Of a stretch of DNA of 64,000 bases, positions 26,284 to 34,145 are shown piece after piece. This DNA is from Moritella marina ATCC 15381. Its GTDB lineage: Bacteria > Pseudomonadota > Gammaproteobacteria > Enterobacterales > Moritellaceae. A program made the position numbers and the translations under genes. The DNA lies in assembly GCF_008931805.1 (NCBI RefSeq), contig NZ_CP044399.1, forward strand, positions 186,001-250,000, written 5' to 3'. The number at the start of each line of letters is the position of its first letter. The stretch's first letter is position 1. The notes under the pieces are model-generated. The model searched no databases, was not told the DNA's origin, and was given only the letters and a program-made list of their open reading frames with translations.

Positions 26284-26346
26284 ATCTTTGTGTTAATGTT
26301 GCCTGTCAGTGGTGATGACGAATATTCCTGGATAAGGAGGCTTGCC

Positions 26347-26520
26347 TGATTGGTTACAAGAAGGGTACTTCTATCACCGCATTGACCTGGATTAAGGTGT
26401 TTGCTAATCAGCTTTTGGCGTTATCTTTAACTGGGTTTAGTATAGCCATAACGATTTGGAATGTGCTTGCGATGTTTGCATTAATTATCACCTTGCTAGC
26501 AATTACATTTGTATTTTAGC
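26347..26520 (+). CDS. Possible small membrane protein with CTG start
   Basis: A 57-residue frame beginning at CTG and placed 5 bases after AAGGAGG, a near-perfect ribosome site. The predicted product starts with a short charged part (I-G-Y-K-K-G) and ends in about 35 almost unbroken hydrophobic residues (from NQLLALSLTGF to ITFVF). No ATG, GTG or TTG start lies in this frame near the ribosome site, so the call depends on a rare CTG start. It could also be chance or a decayed gene. The family is not recognised. Confidence 0.25.
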
Positions 26521-26665
26521 TATTTATTGGCAATAATTAACCCTTATGTTGTTTTGGTGCGCTATTTGTATTCTTACTTTTATTAAATTGAGGCGACAAT
26601 GACCTGAGGGATTGGCTTTTTATGCCTTTATAACGTGTGTAATGTGATAATACGGAGATGCAAAG

Positions 26666-27139
26666 ATGAAACTTGATCGTACGGATAAATTAATTTTAAA
26701 CTTAATCCAAGAAAATGGCCGGATCAGTAATTTAGAGTTAGCTGATAAAATTGGGCTGTCGGCGTCACCTTGCTCACGTCGTGTTAAGCATTTAGAAGAA
26801 TTAGGGTTAATTGATAAGCACGTGACCTTACTTGATCAAGCTAAACTGGGTTTAAAGCTGACGGCTTATATTCACATCAGTATGGATCGCCATACGCCAG
26901 AGCGTTTTGATAATTTTGAAGCTGAGATTGCCACGATCCCTGGTGTCATGGAATGCTGTATTATCACCGGTAGTGATGCCGATTTTCAGTTAAAGGTTAT
27001 AGTGCCGGATATGGATCATTACCAAGAATTATTATTAGGGCAGCTGACGCGTATTAAAGGGGTAACTGGGGTGAGATCGAGCTTTATGTTACGGAATGTT
27101 TTAAGTCGAACGGTATTACCGCTCGACCATATTAAATAG
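26666..27139 (+). CDS. Lrp/AsnC family transcriptional regulator
   Basis: 157 residues. An N-terminal winged HTH (LDRTDKLILNLIQENGRIS ... LADKIGLSASPCSRRVKHL, residues 3-50) is followed by an RAM/AsnC ligand-binding domain (about 65-150) with the usual GVMECCIITGSDADFQLKV strand. Lrp-type proteins sense amino acids and act as octamers or hexadecamers on DNA. It is not Lrp itself by sequence feel but a paralogue. It is monocistronic, and the gene beside it is convergent. Upstream, TGTGATAAT resembles an extended -10, only about 20 bases before the start. Confidence 0.92.
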   Translation: MKLDRTDKLILNLIQENGRISNLELADKIGLSASPCSRRVKHLEELGLIDKHVTLLDQAKLGLKLTAYIHISMDRHTPERFDNFEAEIATIPGVMECCIITGSDADFQLKVIVPDMDHYQELLLGQLTRIKGVTGVRSSFMLRNVLSRTVLPLDHIK

Positions 27140-27165
27140 CGTTAATAAAAAAACGTAATAACTAA

Positions 27166-27882
27166 TTAGCTTGCAGCAGCAAGATATTTCGTTTTTGCAG
27201 CTTGATAATCGGCAATGACACCCGCCATGACCGATTCTTCATACGGGATAAGGCCACTTAAGATCATTTCTTTTTGGCCTGTGCCGACTTTGTTATCACC
27301 TTCGTAAAAGTCGAACTTAAACGTCACCGTTGCACGTTTCCCTTGGACTTCGATTAGTGCCTCATCAAATATTAACTCAATGCTGTTAACATCAACACGG
27401 AGCATGTTTATTTGCATCGATTTATACATGATTAGCGCACGAGCAGGATTGAACATCAGGTTTTCAGTGCGCATCAGGGGCACCATCACATGCGGAAAAT
27501 TCTTACCTGAAAATTGCACGTATTCTTTAATGATTTTACTGATGATACTTTCATCATGGGACGATTGACCGCTTAACTCTAATTCCATAAAAGATTTTTG
27601 CTCGGAATTGAGTATTTCAGTTTTATTGTCTAGCAGTGGGGAGAATTGCAGATCAGTGTCGTTTTTAACCATGCCGGTAAAATCAATTTTCATTGTTTCA
27701 GATAAACCGAATTTAGCCAAAGACACAGCAAAAAGTAAGTCGCCAGGTACACAAAAACGTTTATTATCCACATCATGGATCTTGTTATAATCGTTTGCTA
27801 CCGTTTTAGCAAAGCGACTAGCTTGTTGTTGAGTAAAGCGAAAAGAGCTGTCTTTTTGAGAATAGAATTCGTTTAGAAACAT
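27166..27882 (-). CDS. DUF3581 family protein
   Basis: 238 residues, cytoplasmic, no signal or TM segment. The N-terminal part (FTQQQASRFAKTVANDYNKIHDVDNKR, in separate pieces) resembles a MaoC/hot-dog-like opening, and the protein as a whole matches what I recall of DUF3581 from Vibrio and Shewanella. The function of the family is unknown. It is monocistronic and convergent with the Lrp-type regulator, 26 bases apart. Confidence 0.75.
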   Translation of the reverse strand: MFLNEFYSQKDSSFRFTQQQASRFAKTVANDYNKIHDVDNKRFCVPGDLLFAVSLAKFGLSETMKIDFTGMVKNDTDLQFSPLLDNKTEILNSEQKSFMELELSGQSSHDESIISKIIKEYVQFSGKNFPHVMVPLMRTENLMFNPARALIMYKSMQINMLRVDVNSIELIFDEALIEVQGKRATVTFKFDFYEGDNKVGTGQKEMILSGLIPYEESVMAGVIADYQAAKTKYLAAAS

Positions 27883-27996
27883 ATTTAATTAAGCTACGAT
27901 AATGAAAACACCAGTTTACATTAATTTTGTTTATAGGCAGGTCGATCCAGTTGCAAGTACGATTTTTTAAAGTGCAGACTGGATCACGCAGTTAGA

Positions 27997-28437
27997 CTAT
28001 TTTTTCACATCCGGAGTGACACTTCTTAAAATACCAATCCCAGTGTTAAATAAGGTCGAGCTGGTTTTTATTAGCGTTTCAGCAGGCATAGTTGCAGCAG
28101 AGCCCATCATGGTCGGAATAAACTTTTTAAACGAGTTATCGACACCATCTTCGACTTCTTTACTCAGCTGAGGTAGGAATTCATCGATAATTTGATCGAG
28201 TTCTTGTTTTACATGCGCTTCTAATTCGGGCTGTATTTCGGCAATTTTAGCTTCGATTGCATCGGCAATATCTTTACTTATTTGTGGTGAAGCTTGATTA
28301 ATTGTCGCTTCTGCCTCTTCTTTTACTAAGGCCATTTGCGTGGTGATATAAGGCTTAATGATCTGATTGAAGACATAGAGAAAGGTCAATGCTGTGAAGA
28401 TGCTACTGAGTAAGGCGGTAAAGATAATTGTGAGCAT
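27997..28437 (-). CDS. Small membrane-anchored protein of unknown function
   Basis: 146 residues. A single N-terminal TM segment (residues 2-26) is followed by an acidic helical region with repeated Glu/Ala/Ile heptads (about 40-105), likely coiled coil, and a short C-terminal part (FIPTMMGSAATMPAETLIKT). The layout suggests a bitopic protein that oligomerises in the cytoplasm or periplasm. No family recognised. It lies alone between DUF3581 and purU on the same strand, separated by more than 100 bases on each side. Confidence 0.7.
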   Translation of the reverse strand: MLTIIFTALLSSIFTALTFLYVFNQIIKPYITTQMALVKEEAEATINQASPQISKDIADAIEAKIAEIQPELEAHVKQELDQIIDEFLPQLSKEVEDGVDNSFKKFIPTMMGSAATMPAETLIKTSSTLFNTGIGILRSVTPDVKK

Positions 28438-28571
28438 AATGAACCGTTTAATTGAAAATAAGTTATTAATATTAACAATTTAGTTAGGTGTGTAAAGGTA
28501 AATATGTCGGGAAGTAGGGGTAGACCCACAATGTACATGGGTTTATCCCTATTGACGTTAACATAAGCCGA

Positions 28572-29405
28572 TTAGAATACGACTGTGCGGTTTTCATAAA
28601 TAAATACACGTTCTTCAAGTACGAGACGTAGTGCTTTACTGAGCACTGATTTTTCTACGTCTTTACCTGAACGCGCCATATCTTCGGCACTGTATTTATG
28701 ATCTACGTGGATCACGTCTTGTAAGATAATAGGCCCTTCATCCAAATTATTGGTGACGTAGTGGGCAGTTGCACCAATGATTTTTACGCCACGTTCGAAT
28801 GCTTGTTTATAAGGTTGTGCACCAATAAAAGCAGGTAAGAACGAATGATGGATATTGATGATTTTATTTTCAAACGCAGCAACAAAATTGGGCGTTAAAA
28901 TACGCATATATTTTGCCAAAATAACATAATCGGGCTGATACGCTGAAACGGTTTCAATGATCTTTTCTTCATGTTCTTCACGGGTAATGCCTACGTGAGA
29001 TACAGTGTGATAAGGGACATCAAATTTTTCGGCTAATTCAGCGAGGTTATCGTAATTACCGACGACTGCAGCGATTTCGACATCCAAGCCGCCGTAATAA
29101 TTCTTCATTAAAATATCACCAAGGCAATGCGCTTCTTTAGTGACTAAAATGACGATACGTTTACGGCTTGCAGATACTAGTTTGCGGTGTGAACCGGTTG
29201 GTAATGCACTATCGAGGTCAGCAAGTAAAGTTTCATCGTTGAATATGCCATCGAGTTCGGTACGCATGAAAAAGCGATTGTGGGTGCGATCGACAAATTC
29301 AGTGTTGTTACTGATGTTGAGCTGGTGTTTGTAACAGATGTTGGTGATCTTTGAGATAAGCCCTTTTTGATCGGGACAATCCGCCAGTAATATTTTCTTT
29401 TCCAT
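28572..29405 (-). CDS. purU: Formyltetrahydrofolate deformylase
   Basis: Hydrolyses 10-formyl-THF to formate and THF, balancing one-carbon pools and supplying formate for PurT. 277 residues: an N-terminal ACT domain (1-75, starting ILLADCPDQKGLISKITNIC) and a C-terminal formyltransferase domain. Catalytic Asn and His are in IINIHHSFLPAF and the Asp in NLDEGPIILQD. The SH(V/I)GITREEHE segment is typical of PurU. Monocistronic by spacing (about 130 bases on each side). Confidence 0.96.
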   Translation of the reverse strand: MEKKILLADCPDQKGLISKITNICYKHQLNISNNTEFVDRTHNRFFMRTELDGIFNDETLLADLDSALPTGSHRKLVSASRKRIVILVTKEAHCLGDILMKNYYGGLDVEIAAVVGNYDNLAELAEKFDVPYHTVSHVGITREEHEEKIIETVSAYQPDYVILAKYMRILTPNFVAAFENKIINIHHSFLPAFIGAQPYKQAFERGVKIIGATAHYVTNNLDEGPIILQDVIHVDHKYSAEDMARSGKDVEKSVLSKALRLVLEERVFIYENRTVVF

Positions 29406-29537
29406 GATGTTTACTACTTTAATTTGATGTTTAATTGTTTATGGCTAAACAGAGTACTTTTTTCTTGTATTCGTTTAGCCATAGTAGCTGTGTTTATTGT
29501 CTATTTTGAGGTGACAGTGCAGTATTTTTTACTGCTG

Positions 29538-30005
29538 TTAGCCACAGCATTTCTTGTGTTTTTTACCACTACCACATAAACAGGCATCATTGCGGCCTTG
29601 CTTGAGTGGTGCTGGATTTAGCTCTCCGTGGGTGTAAAACCACAGCTGGTCTTGAGCGATGAAGTGAGAGCGTTCATGTAGACATGCTTCACCTTCGCCA
29701 TCTTGAAACCATGCTTTGAATTCAACAATGCCGGTTTCGCTTTCTTCATCACCTTGGCTCATGATTATTTCTAATCGTAACCACTGGGTATTCTCTGCGG
29801 TTTCAGCAATTAAATCTTCATTTAAATCGGCAATAAAATCGGGGTGATGGGTTGCCATTAAATACACGGGCACGTTATGTACATAAGCACTATATCGTGA
29901 ACGCATCAATTGCTCGGCAGTTGCCGCTGCGGCTGTACCATAAATGTATTTACCGCAGCAATCTTTGAAAGGCATTGCCAAGCCACAGCTACAAGATGTA
30001 TGCAT
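29538..30005 (-). CDS. ychJ: YchJ family SEC-C motif protein (UPF0225)
   Basis: 155 residues. SEC-C zinc-binding motifs lie at both ends: CSCGLAMPFKDCCG (5-18) and CLCGSGKKHKKCC at the C-terminus. The central domain (MRSRYSAYVHNVPVYLMATH) is the YchJ NTF2-like middle domain. Function is unknown; SEC-C zinc motifs are otherwise found in SecA, where they contact SecB and ribosomes. It sits 9 bases downstream of the DUF2947 gene, so both are probably co-transcribed. Confidence 0.88.
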   Translation of the reverse strand: MHTSCSCGLAMPFKDCCGKYIYGTAAAATAEQLMRSRYSAYVHNVPVYLMATHHPDFIADLNEDLIAETAENTQWLRLEIIMSQGDEESETGIVEFKAWFQDGEGEACLHERSHFIAQDQLWFYTHGELNPAPLKQGRNDACLCGSGKKHKKCCG

Positions 30006-30014
30006 AATGGCTCT

Positions 30015-30509
30015 TTATTTTACTGGTGAAACAGGTGCGCGAGTACCAATTAGTACGGTACCGTCCTGTTGAAATGAAAGTGCTTCTTTACGTTTTGCAG
30101 AAATTAAAATAGCGCCGTCATCGTAAAACAAAAAGTTTTTCCAGTTACGTTTAAATGTGCCCCAGTTCGTTTCAATCATGTTAAAACGTTCATAGCAAAA
30201 ATAAACTTTACTGTTATCGTCCCATGTTAGATGCGCTAGCACTTCTTCAGGTAAATCATTATTATCGTCATTATCCCAAGCTTGCTGCCAGTCAGCCTCT
30301 TGTGACCAAGTATTTTGGTCATGCGGCCAATCACCCTTACCAAATTGATCGGTAAAGTTACATTGTGAGCTAATCAGTTGGCTCCACAGTTGACCTGCTC
30401 TAGCTTTGCTGAAGGGCTTGATGTTAATGAGATCATCGCTGCTAACAGGCAGCGATTTATGATTAAATATCCACTTTCGAGAATAAGATTCAAGTTCTAT
30501 GTAATTCAT
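30015..30509 (-). CDS. DUF2947 family protein
   Basis: 164 residues from the ATG at 30509 (a GTG at 30518 would add three). Soluble, rich in Trp and Asp (RKWIFNHKSLPVSSDD, FGKGDWPHDQNTW, NWGTFKRNWKNFLFYDD). I recall this pattern from DUF2947 in Vibrio and Shewanella. Function unknown. It probably forms a two-gene operon with ychJ. Confidence 0.75.
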   Translation of the reverse strand: MNYIELESYSRKWIFNHKSLPVSSDDLINIKPFSKARAGQLWSQLISSQCNFTDQFGKGDWPHDQNTWSQEADWQQAWDNDDNNDLPEEVLAHLTWDDNSKVYFCYERFNMIETNWGTFKRNWKNFLFYDDGAILISAKRKEALSFQQDGTVLIGTRAPVSPVK

Positions 30510-30726
30510 TAATGGCACTGGTTATAAGTAAAATTATTTTCAGTTTACAACATTATTAACCCTGACGGTATCAATTACTCAACGGGTCGTAATTAAACGA
30601 GTCGCTGTATTATTTAAATTAGTCGTGACGTTATTCAAAAATGCGCGAGTGGTGTTATCATAAAACATAAAATAAAATGCAAGACGTTGTTTAAATAGCC
30701 AATTGGTTAAATAAAGGTAGCTATAA

Positions 30727-31722
30727 ATGTTTCAACCGAGTCAATTTCAGCCCCAATGGTGGATCCGTAACGCGCATTTACAAACCATGTTGCCAACGAT
30801 TAGTCGCCGCAATCTGAAATTAACGACGATTAATGAAAGGCTAGAGCTGGAAGATGGTGATTTTCTTGATCTGGCTTGGACGGACTTGCCTGCAGCTGAA
30901 AATAATAAACCGATTGTGGTCATATTCCATGGGCTGGAAGGTTCTGTCGAATCCCCTTATGTAAAAGGGATCATGCGTGCTGTGACTGCGGCGGGTTGGG
31001 TCGGTTTAGTTATGCATTTCCGTGGTTGCAGTGAAGAATCGAATCGTTTATTACGCGCTTATCATTCTGGTGATACCAGTGATGCAGGCTATGTCATTGG
31101 CTTGATGGCTAAACGTTATCCTAATGCGCCGTTATTCGCGGTCGGTTATTCGCTTGGTGGCAGTGTATTAACGCACTATTTAGCCCAAACGGGTACAAAA
31201 TCGCAGTTATTAGCTGCTTCCATTGTTTCTGCGCCATTACTGCTGGCAGAAAGTGCAGAACGGATTAAAAAAGGTTTTTCTAAAGCCTATCAACGCCGAT
31301 TAATCAAACGTTTACAAGATAGTGTGGTGCGTAAGTTTGAACATTTAGATATGCGCTCAGCGTTAGATATGACTACCAAGCAAGTTAAAAAATTGAATAC
31401 CTTTGTTGAGTTTGACGATCGTGTTACGGCGCCGTTACATGGTTTTAAAGATGCGTTAGATTATTATAGCCAGTGCAGCAGTTTGCAGTTTTTGCATAAA
31501 ATTCAAACCCCAACCTTATTTATTCATGCCGAAGACGATCCGTTTTTAACGAAAAAGGTGATCCCAAAGCTTGAAGATATGTCAGATAATATTTTATTTG
31601 AGTTAAGCCGTTATGGTGGTCATGTTGGTTTTGTTTATGGTTCCATATTAAAACCAAAGTATTGGTTAGAAGAGCGTATTCCAACTTGGTTCAATGAATT
31701 TACTAAAGAGAATAAACTGTAA
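30727..31722 (+). CDS. YheT family alpha/beta hydrolase
   Basis: 331 residues. Conserved openings FQPQWWIRNAHLQTMLPT and DFLDLAWTDLP are characteristic of YheT/ABHD1-3-like hydrolases. The nucleophile elbow is GYSLGGS with Ser about 143; the acid lies in HAEDDPF and the His in RYGGHVGFV. The substrate is unknown, with esters or lipids suspected. In E. coli yheT sits beside other genes, but here it precedes a cytochrome P450 by about 80 bases on the same strand, so a shared transcript is possible. Confidence 0.9.
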   Translation: MFQPSQFQPQWWIRNAHLQTMLPTISRRNLKLTTINERLELEDGDFLDLAWTDLPAAENNKPIVVIFHGLEGSVESPYVKGIMRAVTAAGWVGLVMHFRGCSEESNRLLRAYHSGDTSDAGYVIGLMAKRYPNAPLFAVGYSLGGSVLTHYLAQTGTKSQLLAASIVSAPLLLAESAERIKKGFSKAYQRRLIKRLQDSVVRKFEHLDMRSALDMTTKQVKKLNTFVEFDDRVTAPLHGFKDALDYYSQCSSLQFLHKIQTPTLFIHAEDDPFLTKKVIPKLEDMSDNILFELSRYGGHVGFVYGSILKPKYWLEERIPTWFNEFTKENKL

Positions 31723-31744
31723 TGCGATCTTAACATGGATACTC

Positions 31745-31788
31745 TATTGTTAATGGTAGCGGTTTAAATTCTGCGCTAGTTAACAATA
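31745..31788. promoter_or_regulatory. Perfect 9-bp inverted repeat upstream of the P450 gene
   Basis: TATTGTTAA and TTAACAATA are separated by 26 bases and end 13 bases before the P450 start. It could be an operator or a long-range hairpin in the mRNA leader. Confidence 0.4.
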
Positions 31789-31801
31789 CAGGGAAAGTAA
31801 G

Positions 31802-33250
31802 ATGAATGCTAAAACGGTTAAGGATGTAAACGTATCGAGTTTATCGATGCTGTCTATCGATGAATTACCGGGGCCTAAAAAAGCCCCTCTGATCGGTAAT
31901 TTTGCTCAGATCTCACCTGAATCATTTCATTCCAACTTAGAACAATGGGCGAAAGAATATGGCCCTGCTTATCAAATGAAACTGTTGAATAAGCAATATG
32001 TGGTTATTTCCGATCCTAAAGTCGGTCTTGAAATTATCAAACAACGGCCTAAGTTATTTAACCGAACAGAGCGTTTAGAGTGGTTGTTTGATGATTTAGG
32101 TATTCACGGCGTTTTTTCTAGTAATGGTGACAAGTGGAAACGGCAACGACGACTTATCATGCCCGCTTTTTCTTACCGCACTCTGGCTAGTTTTGTTCCC
32201 CATCTAAAATCATTATCCATTAATTTACAAACCGCGATTGATAAAAAAATTGCGCTTGGTCGTCAATTTAATGTGCATGAATTACTGCAACATTTCACCA
32301 TAGATATTACTACCGGTCTGGTTTTTGGTTATCAAACCAATATGCTATCGGGTAATGCCGATACGACGCTGCGAGATAATATTGATCTCTTGTTTCGAGC
32401 GCTCAATAAACGCGGTAAATACCCGTTTCCGTGGTGGCGCTATATTCGCACAGCAGAAAGCCGCCGGGTCGATAAAGCCCGTGAAGATGTGTATCAGTTA
32501 GCTGTCAGTATGATAAGTAAAGCCAAGGCGGAGCTTGCTGAAAATAGTGTTCTTGCTGATGAGCCTGAAACTATTTTACAAGCGATGATCGTGGCGAGTG
32601 ACAGTGAAGAGGGGAAGTTAACGGATGATGAATTGTTTGCCAACATTCTAACCTTATTACTCGCAGGCGAAGATACTACATCTAACATGCTCGCTTGGAC
32701 TTTATATTATTTAGCGCAAAATGCTGATTTACAAAAGCAAGTTATTGATGAAGTCTCACGTGTTTGTGGTGATATCGAAATGTTGGATTTAGCGGCCTTA
32801 GAACAGTTTGACGTGATTGAAGCTATATTGCGTGAAGGGTTACGGCTAAAAGGCACTGCGCCGCTTATTTCTGCTGAGCCAACAGAGGATACAGTATTAA
32901 GTAATGGCATTAAATTACCCAAAGGTACGGCTATTTTTGTATTAACGCGTCCCGGTGGTTTAGATGACAAAGTCGTGGAATGTCCTGAACAATTTAATCC
33001 TGAACGTTGGTTAGCAACATCGGACAAGCCTGTATGCCCGCATTTACAAAGCAGTCATTTACCATTTGGTGCAGGGGCGCGACATTGCCCTGGTGAGCGT
33101 TTAGCGATGATGGAAGGTAAGGCGGTTATTGCGCGTCTATGTTGGTACTATGTGATTAACCAGCCAGAACAGGCACCTGAAGTCGGTGAAGAATTTGCAT
33201 TCACCATGCGGCCAACTAATTTAGCGTTGACATTAACACCACGTCAATGA
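31802..33250 (+). CDS. Cytochrome P450
   Basis: Haem-thiolate monooxygenase, 482 residues. The I-helix oxygen-binding motif is LLAGEDTTSNMLAW (about 285-298), the K-helix ExxR is E-G-L-R near 345, and the haem-binding loop is FGAGARHCPGERLAM with the axial Cys near 428. The PERW segment (FNPERWLA) is also present. No TM anchor is seen, so it is a soluble bacterial type, although its overall look resembles the CYP4/CYP102-like clan (haem loop, long N-terminus). No ferredoxin or reductase gene is adjacent, so the electron donor is unknown. P450s are sparse in this group of bacteria, so lateral acquisition is plausible. Substrate unknown; fatty acids are a guess. Confidence 0.93.
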   Translation: MNAKTVKDVNVSSLSMLSIDELPGPKKAPLIGNFAQISPESFHSNLEQWAKEYGPAYQMKLLNKQYVVISDPKVGLEIIKQRPKLFNRTERLEWLFDDLGIHGVFSSNGDKWKRQRRLIMPAFSYRTLASFVPHLKSLSINLQTAIDKKIALGRQFNVHELLQHFTIDITTGLVFGYQTNMLSGNADTTLRDNIDLLFRALNKRGKYPFPWWRYIRTAESRRVDKAREDVYQLAVSMISKAKAELAENSVLADEPETILQAMIVASDSEEGKLTDDELFANILTLLLAGEDTTSNMLAWTLYYLAQNADLQKQVIDEVSRVCGDIEMLDLAALEQFDVIEAILREGLRLKGTAPLISAEPTEDTVLSNGIKLPKGTAIFVLTRPGGLDDKVVECPEQFNPERWLATSDKPVCPHLQSSHLPFGAGARHCPGERLAMMEGKAVIARLCWYYVINQPEQAPEVGEEFAFTMRPTNLALTLTPRQ

Positions 33251-33296
33251 CATTGATTTATCCATATTTCTATCGTTCAATTTTAAAATCAGAACA

Positions 33297-33337
33297 CCCC
33301 CATTAACGAGTGCTATTAACAGGGGCTTTCTTGTTTT
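33297..33337 (+). terminator. Probable terminator after the P450 gene
   Basis: CCCC...TTAA pairs with TTAA...GGGG across a 9-base loop with a small internal mismatch, followed by CTTTCTTGTTTTT. It lies between two convergent genes. Confidence 0.5.
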
Positions 33338-33344
33338 TGCTAAT

Positions 33345-33776
33345 TTATTTTACAATCAATACTGGGCAATGGGCATGGCGGGTAACTGATTCAGCAACAC
33401 TGCCTATTAGTATGTGCTCTAAACCGGTACGACCATGACTAGCAATAACAATCATGTCGCAATCAAAATCGACAGCCGCTTGGACGATCTCTGTTGATGG
33501 GTGCCCTTCGAGTACCGCCGTATGTCGTGGCAGACTTGGTTTGAGTTCTGTCGTGAGTTCATCGAGTTTTTCTTGGGTTATTTTGAGCATGTGTTCGTGA
33601 ATGTCACTTGGTGTGATAGCGAGCACTTGGAAACTATCGAAACCATGGATCTCATTAATTACACTGACTAAATGCAAGGTCGCATCATGTGTGATTGCCA
33701 TTTCTGCAGCGTAATTTATCGCTTTGTTTGCCGTGTCTGAAAAATCGGTCGGGCAGAGGATGTTGTTAATGGTCAT
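33345..33776 (-). CDS. Universal stress protein, UspA family
   Basis: 143 residues, one Usp domain. Starts NILCPTDFSDTANKAINYA and ends with the ATP-binding pattern G-R-T-G-(9 residues)-G-S (HGRTGLEHILIGSVAESV), so it belongs to the nucleotide-binding type. Cytoplasmic dimer expected, induced by starvation or stress in relatives. Monocistronic. Confidence 0.92.
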   Translation of the reverse strand: MTINNILCPTDFSDTANKAINYAAEMAITHDATLHLVSVINEIHGFDSFQVLAITPSDIHEHMLKITQEKLDELTTELKPSLPRHTAVLEGHPSTEIVQAAVDFDCDMIVIASHGRTGLEHILIGSVAESVTRHAHCPVLIVK

Positions 33777-34145
33777 GATGAAGCTCCTGGTTAAGATGGG
33801 ACTAACAAGTAGTCGTGAGTAATGTATCTACACCTTTAAATATACTTATTTGGGGCTAGTAAACTGTTACTTAGATCATAAAATACTCTTTAAGTATATT
33901 ACGAAGGCTATTTCAGTATAGAACAAGGAGATGTTAGTTTTGAAAAGAGTGATAAATTCAGTAATTATTGTCTATGTGCTTATGGCGAGGTATAAAAATG
34001 GTAGCGACACAAAGGAGTCATTGAGTTTAGCTGTTATATAAATATTAACGACGTCTCTTACTTGTCCAAGCTAAACTCGCACTTTTAGCAAATTTGAGTA
34101 TATAATGCATTCCCCTTCTTTTTTCCTGCTCTACAGAGACCGTAT
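33777..34145. other. Intergenic region with an inverted repeat and a doubtful micro-ORF
   Basis: A perfect 10-bp inverted repeat (GAGTTTAGCT at 34023-34032, AGCTAAACTC at 34069-34078) lies 68 bases before the CadC-like gene. A 33-residue frame beginning at TTG 33940 (ribosome site AAGGAG nine bases before it, hydrophobic N-terminus, ends 34041) is possible but weakly supported. Nothing else was recognised. Confidence 0.35.
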
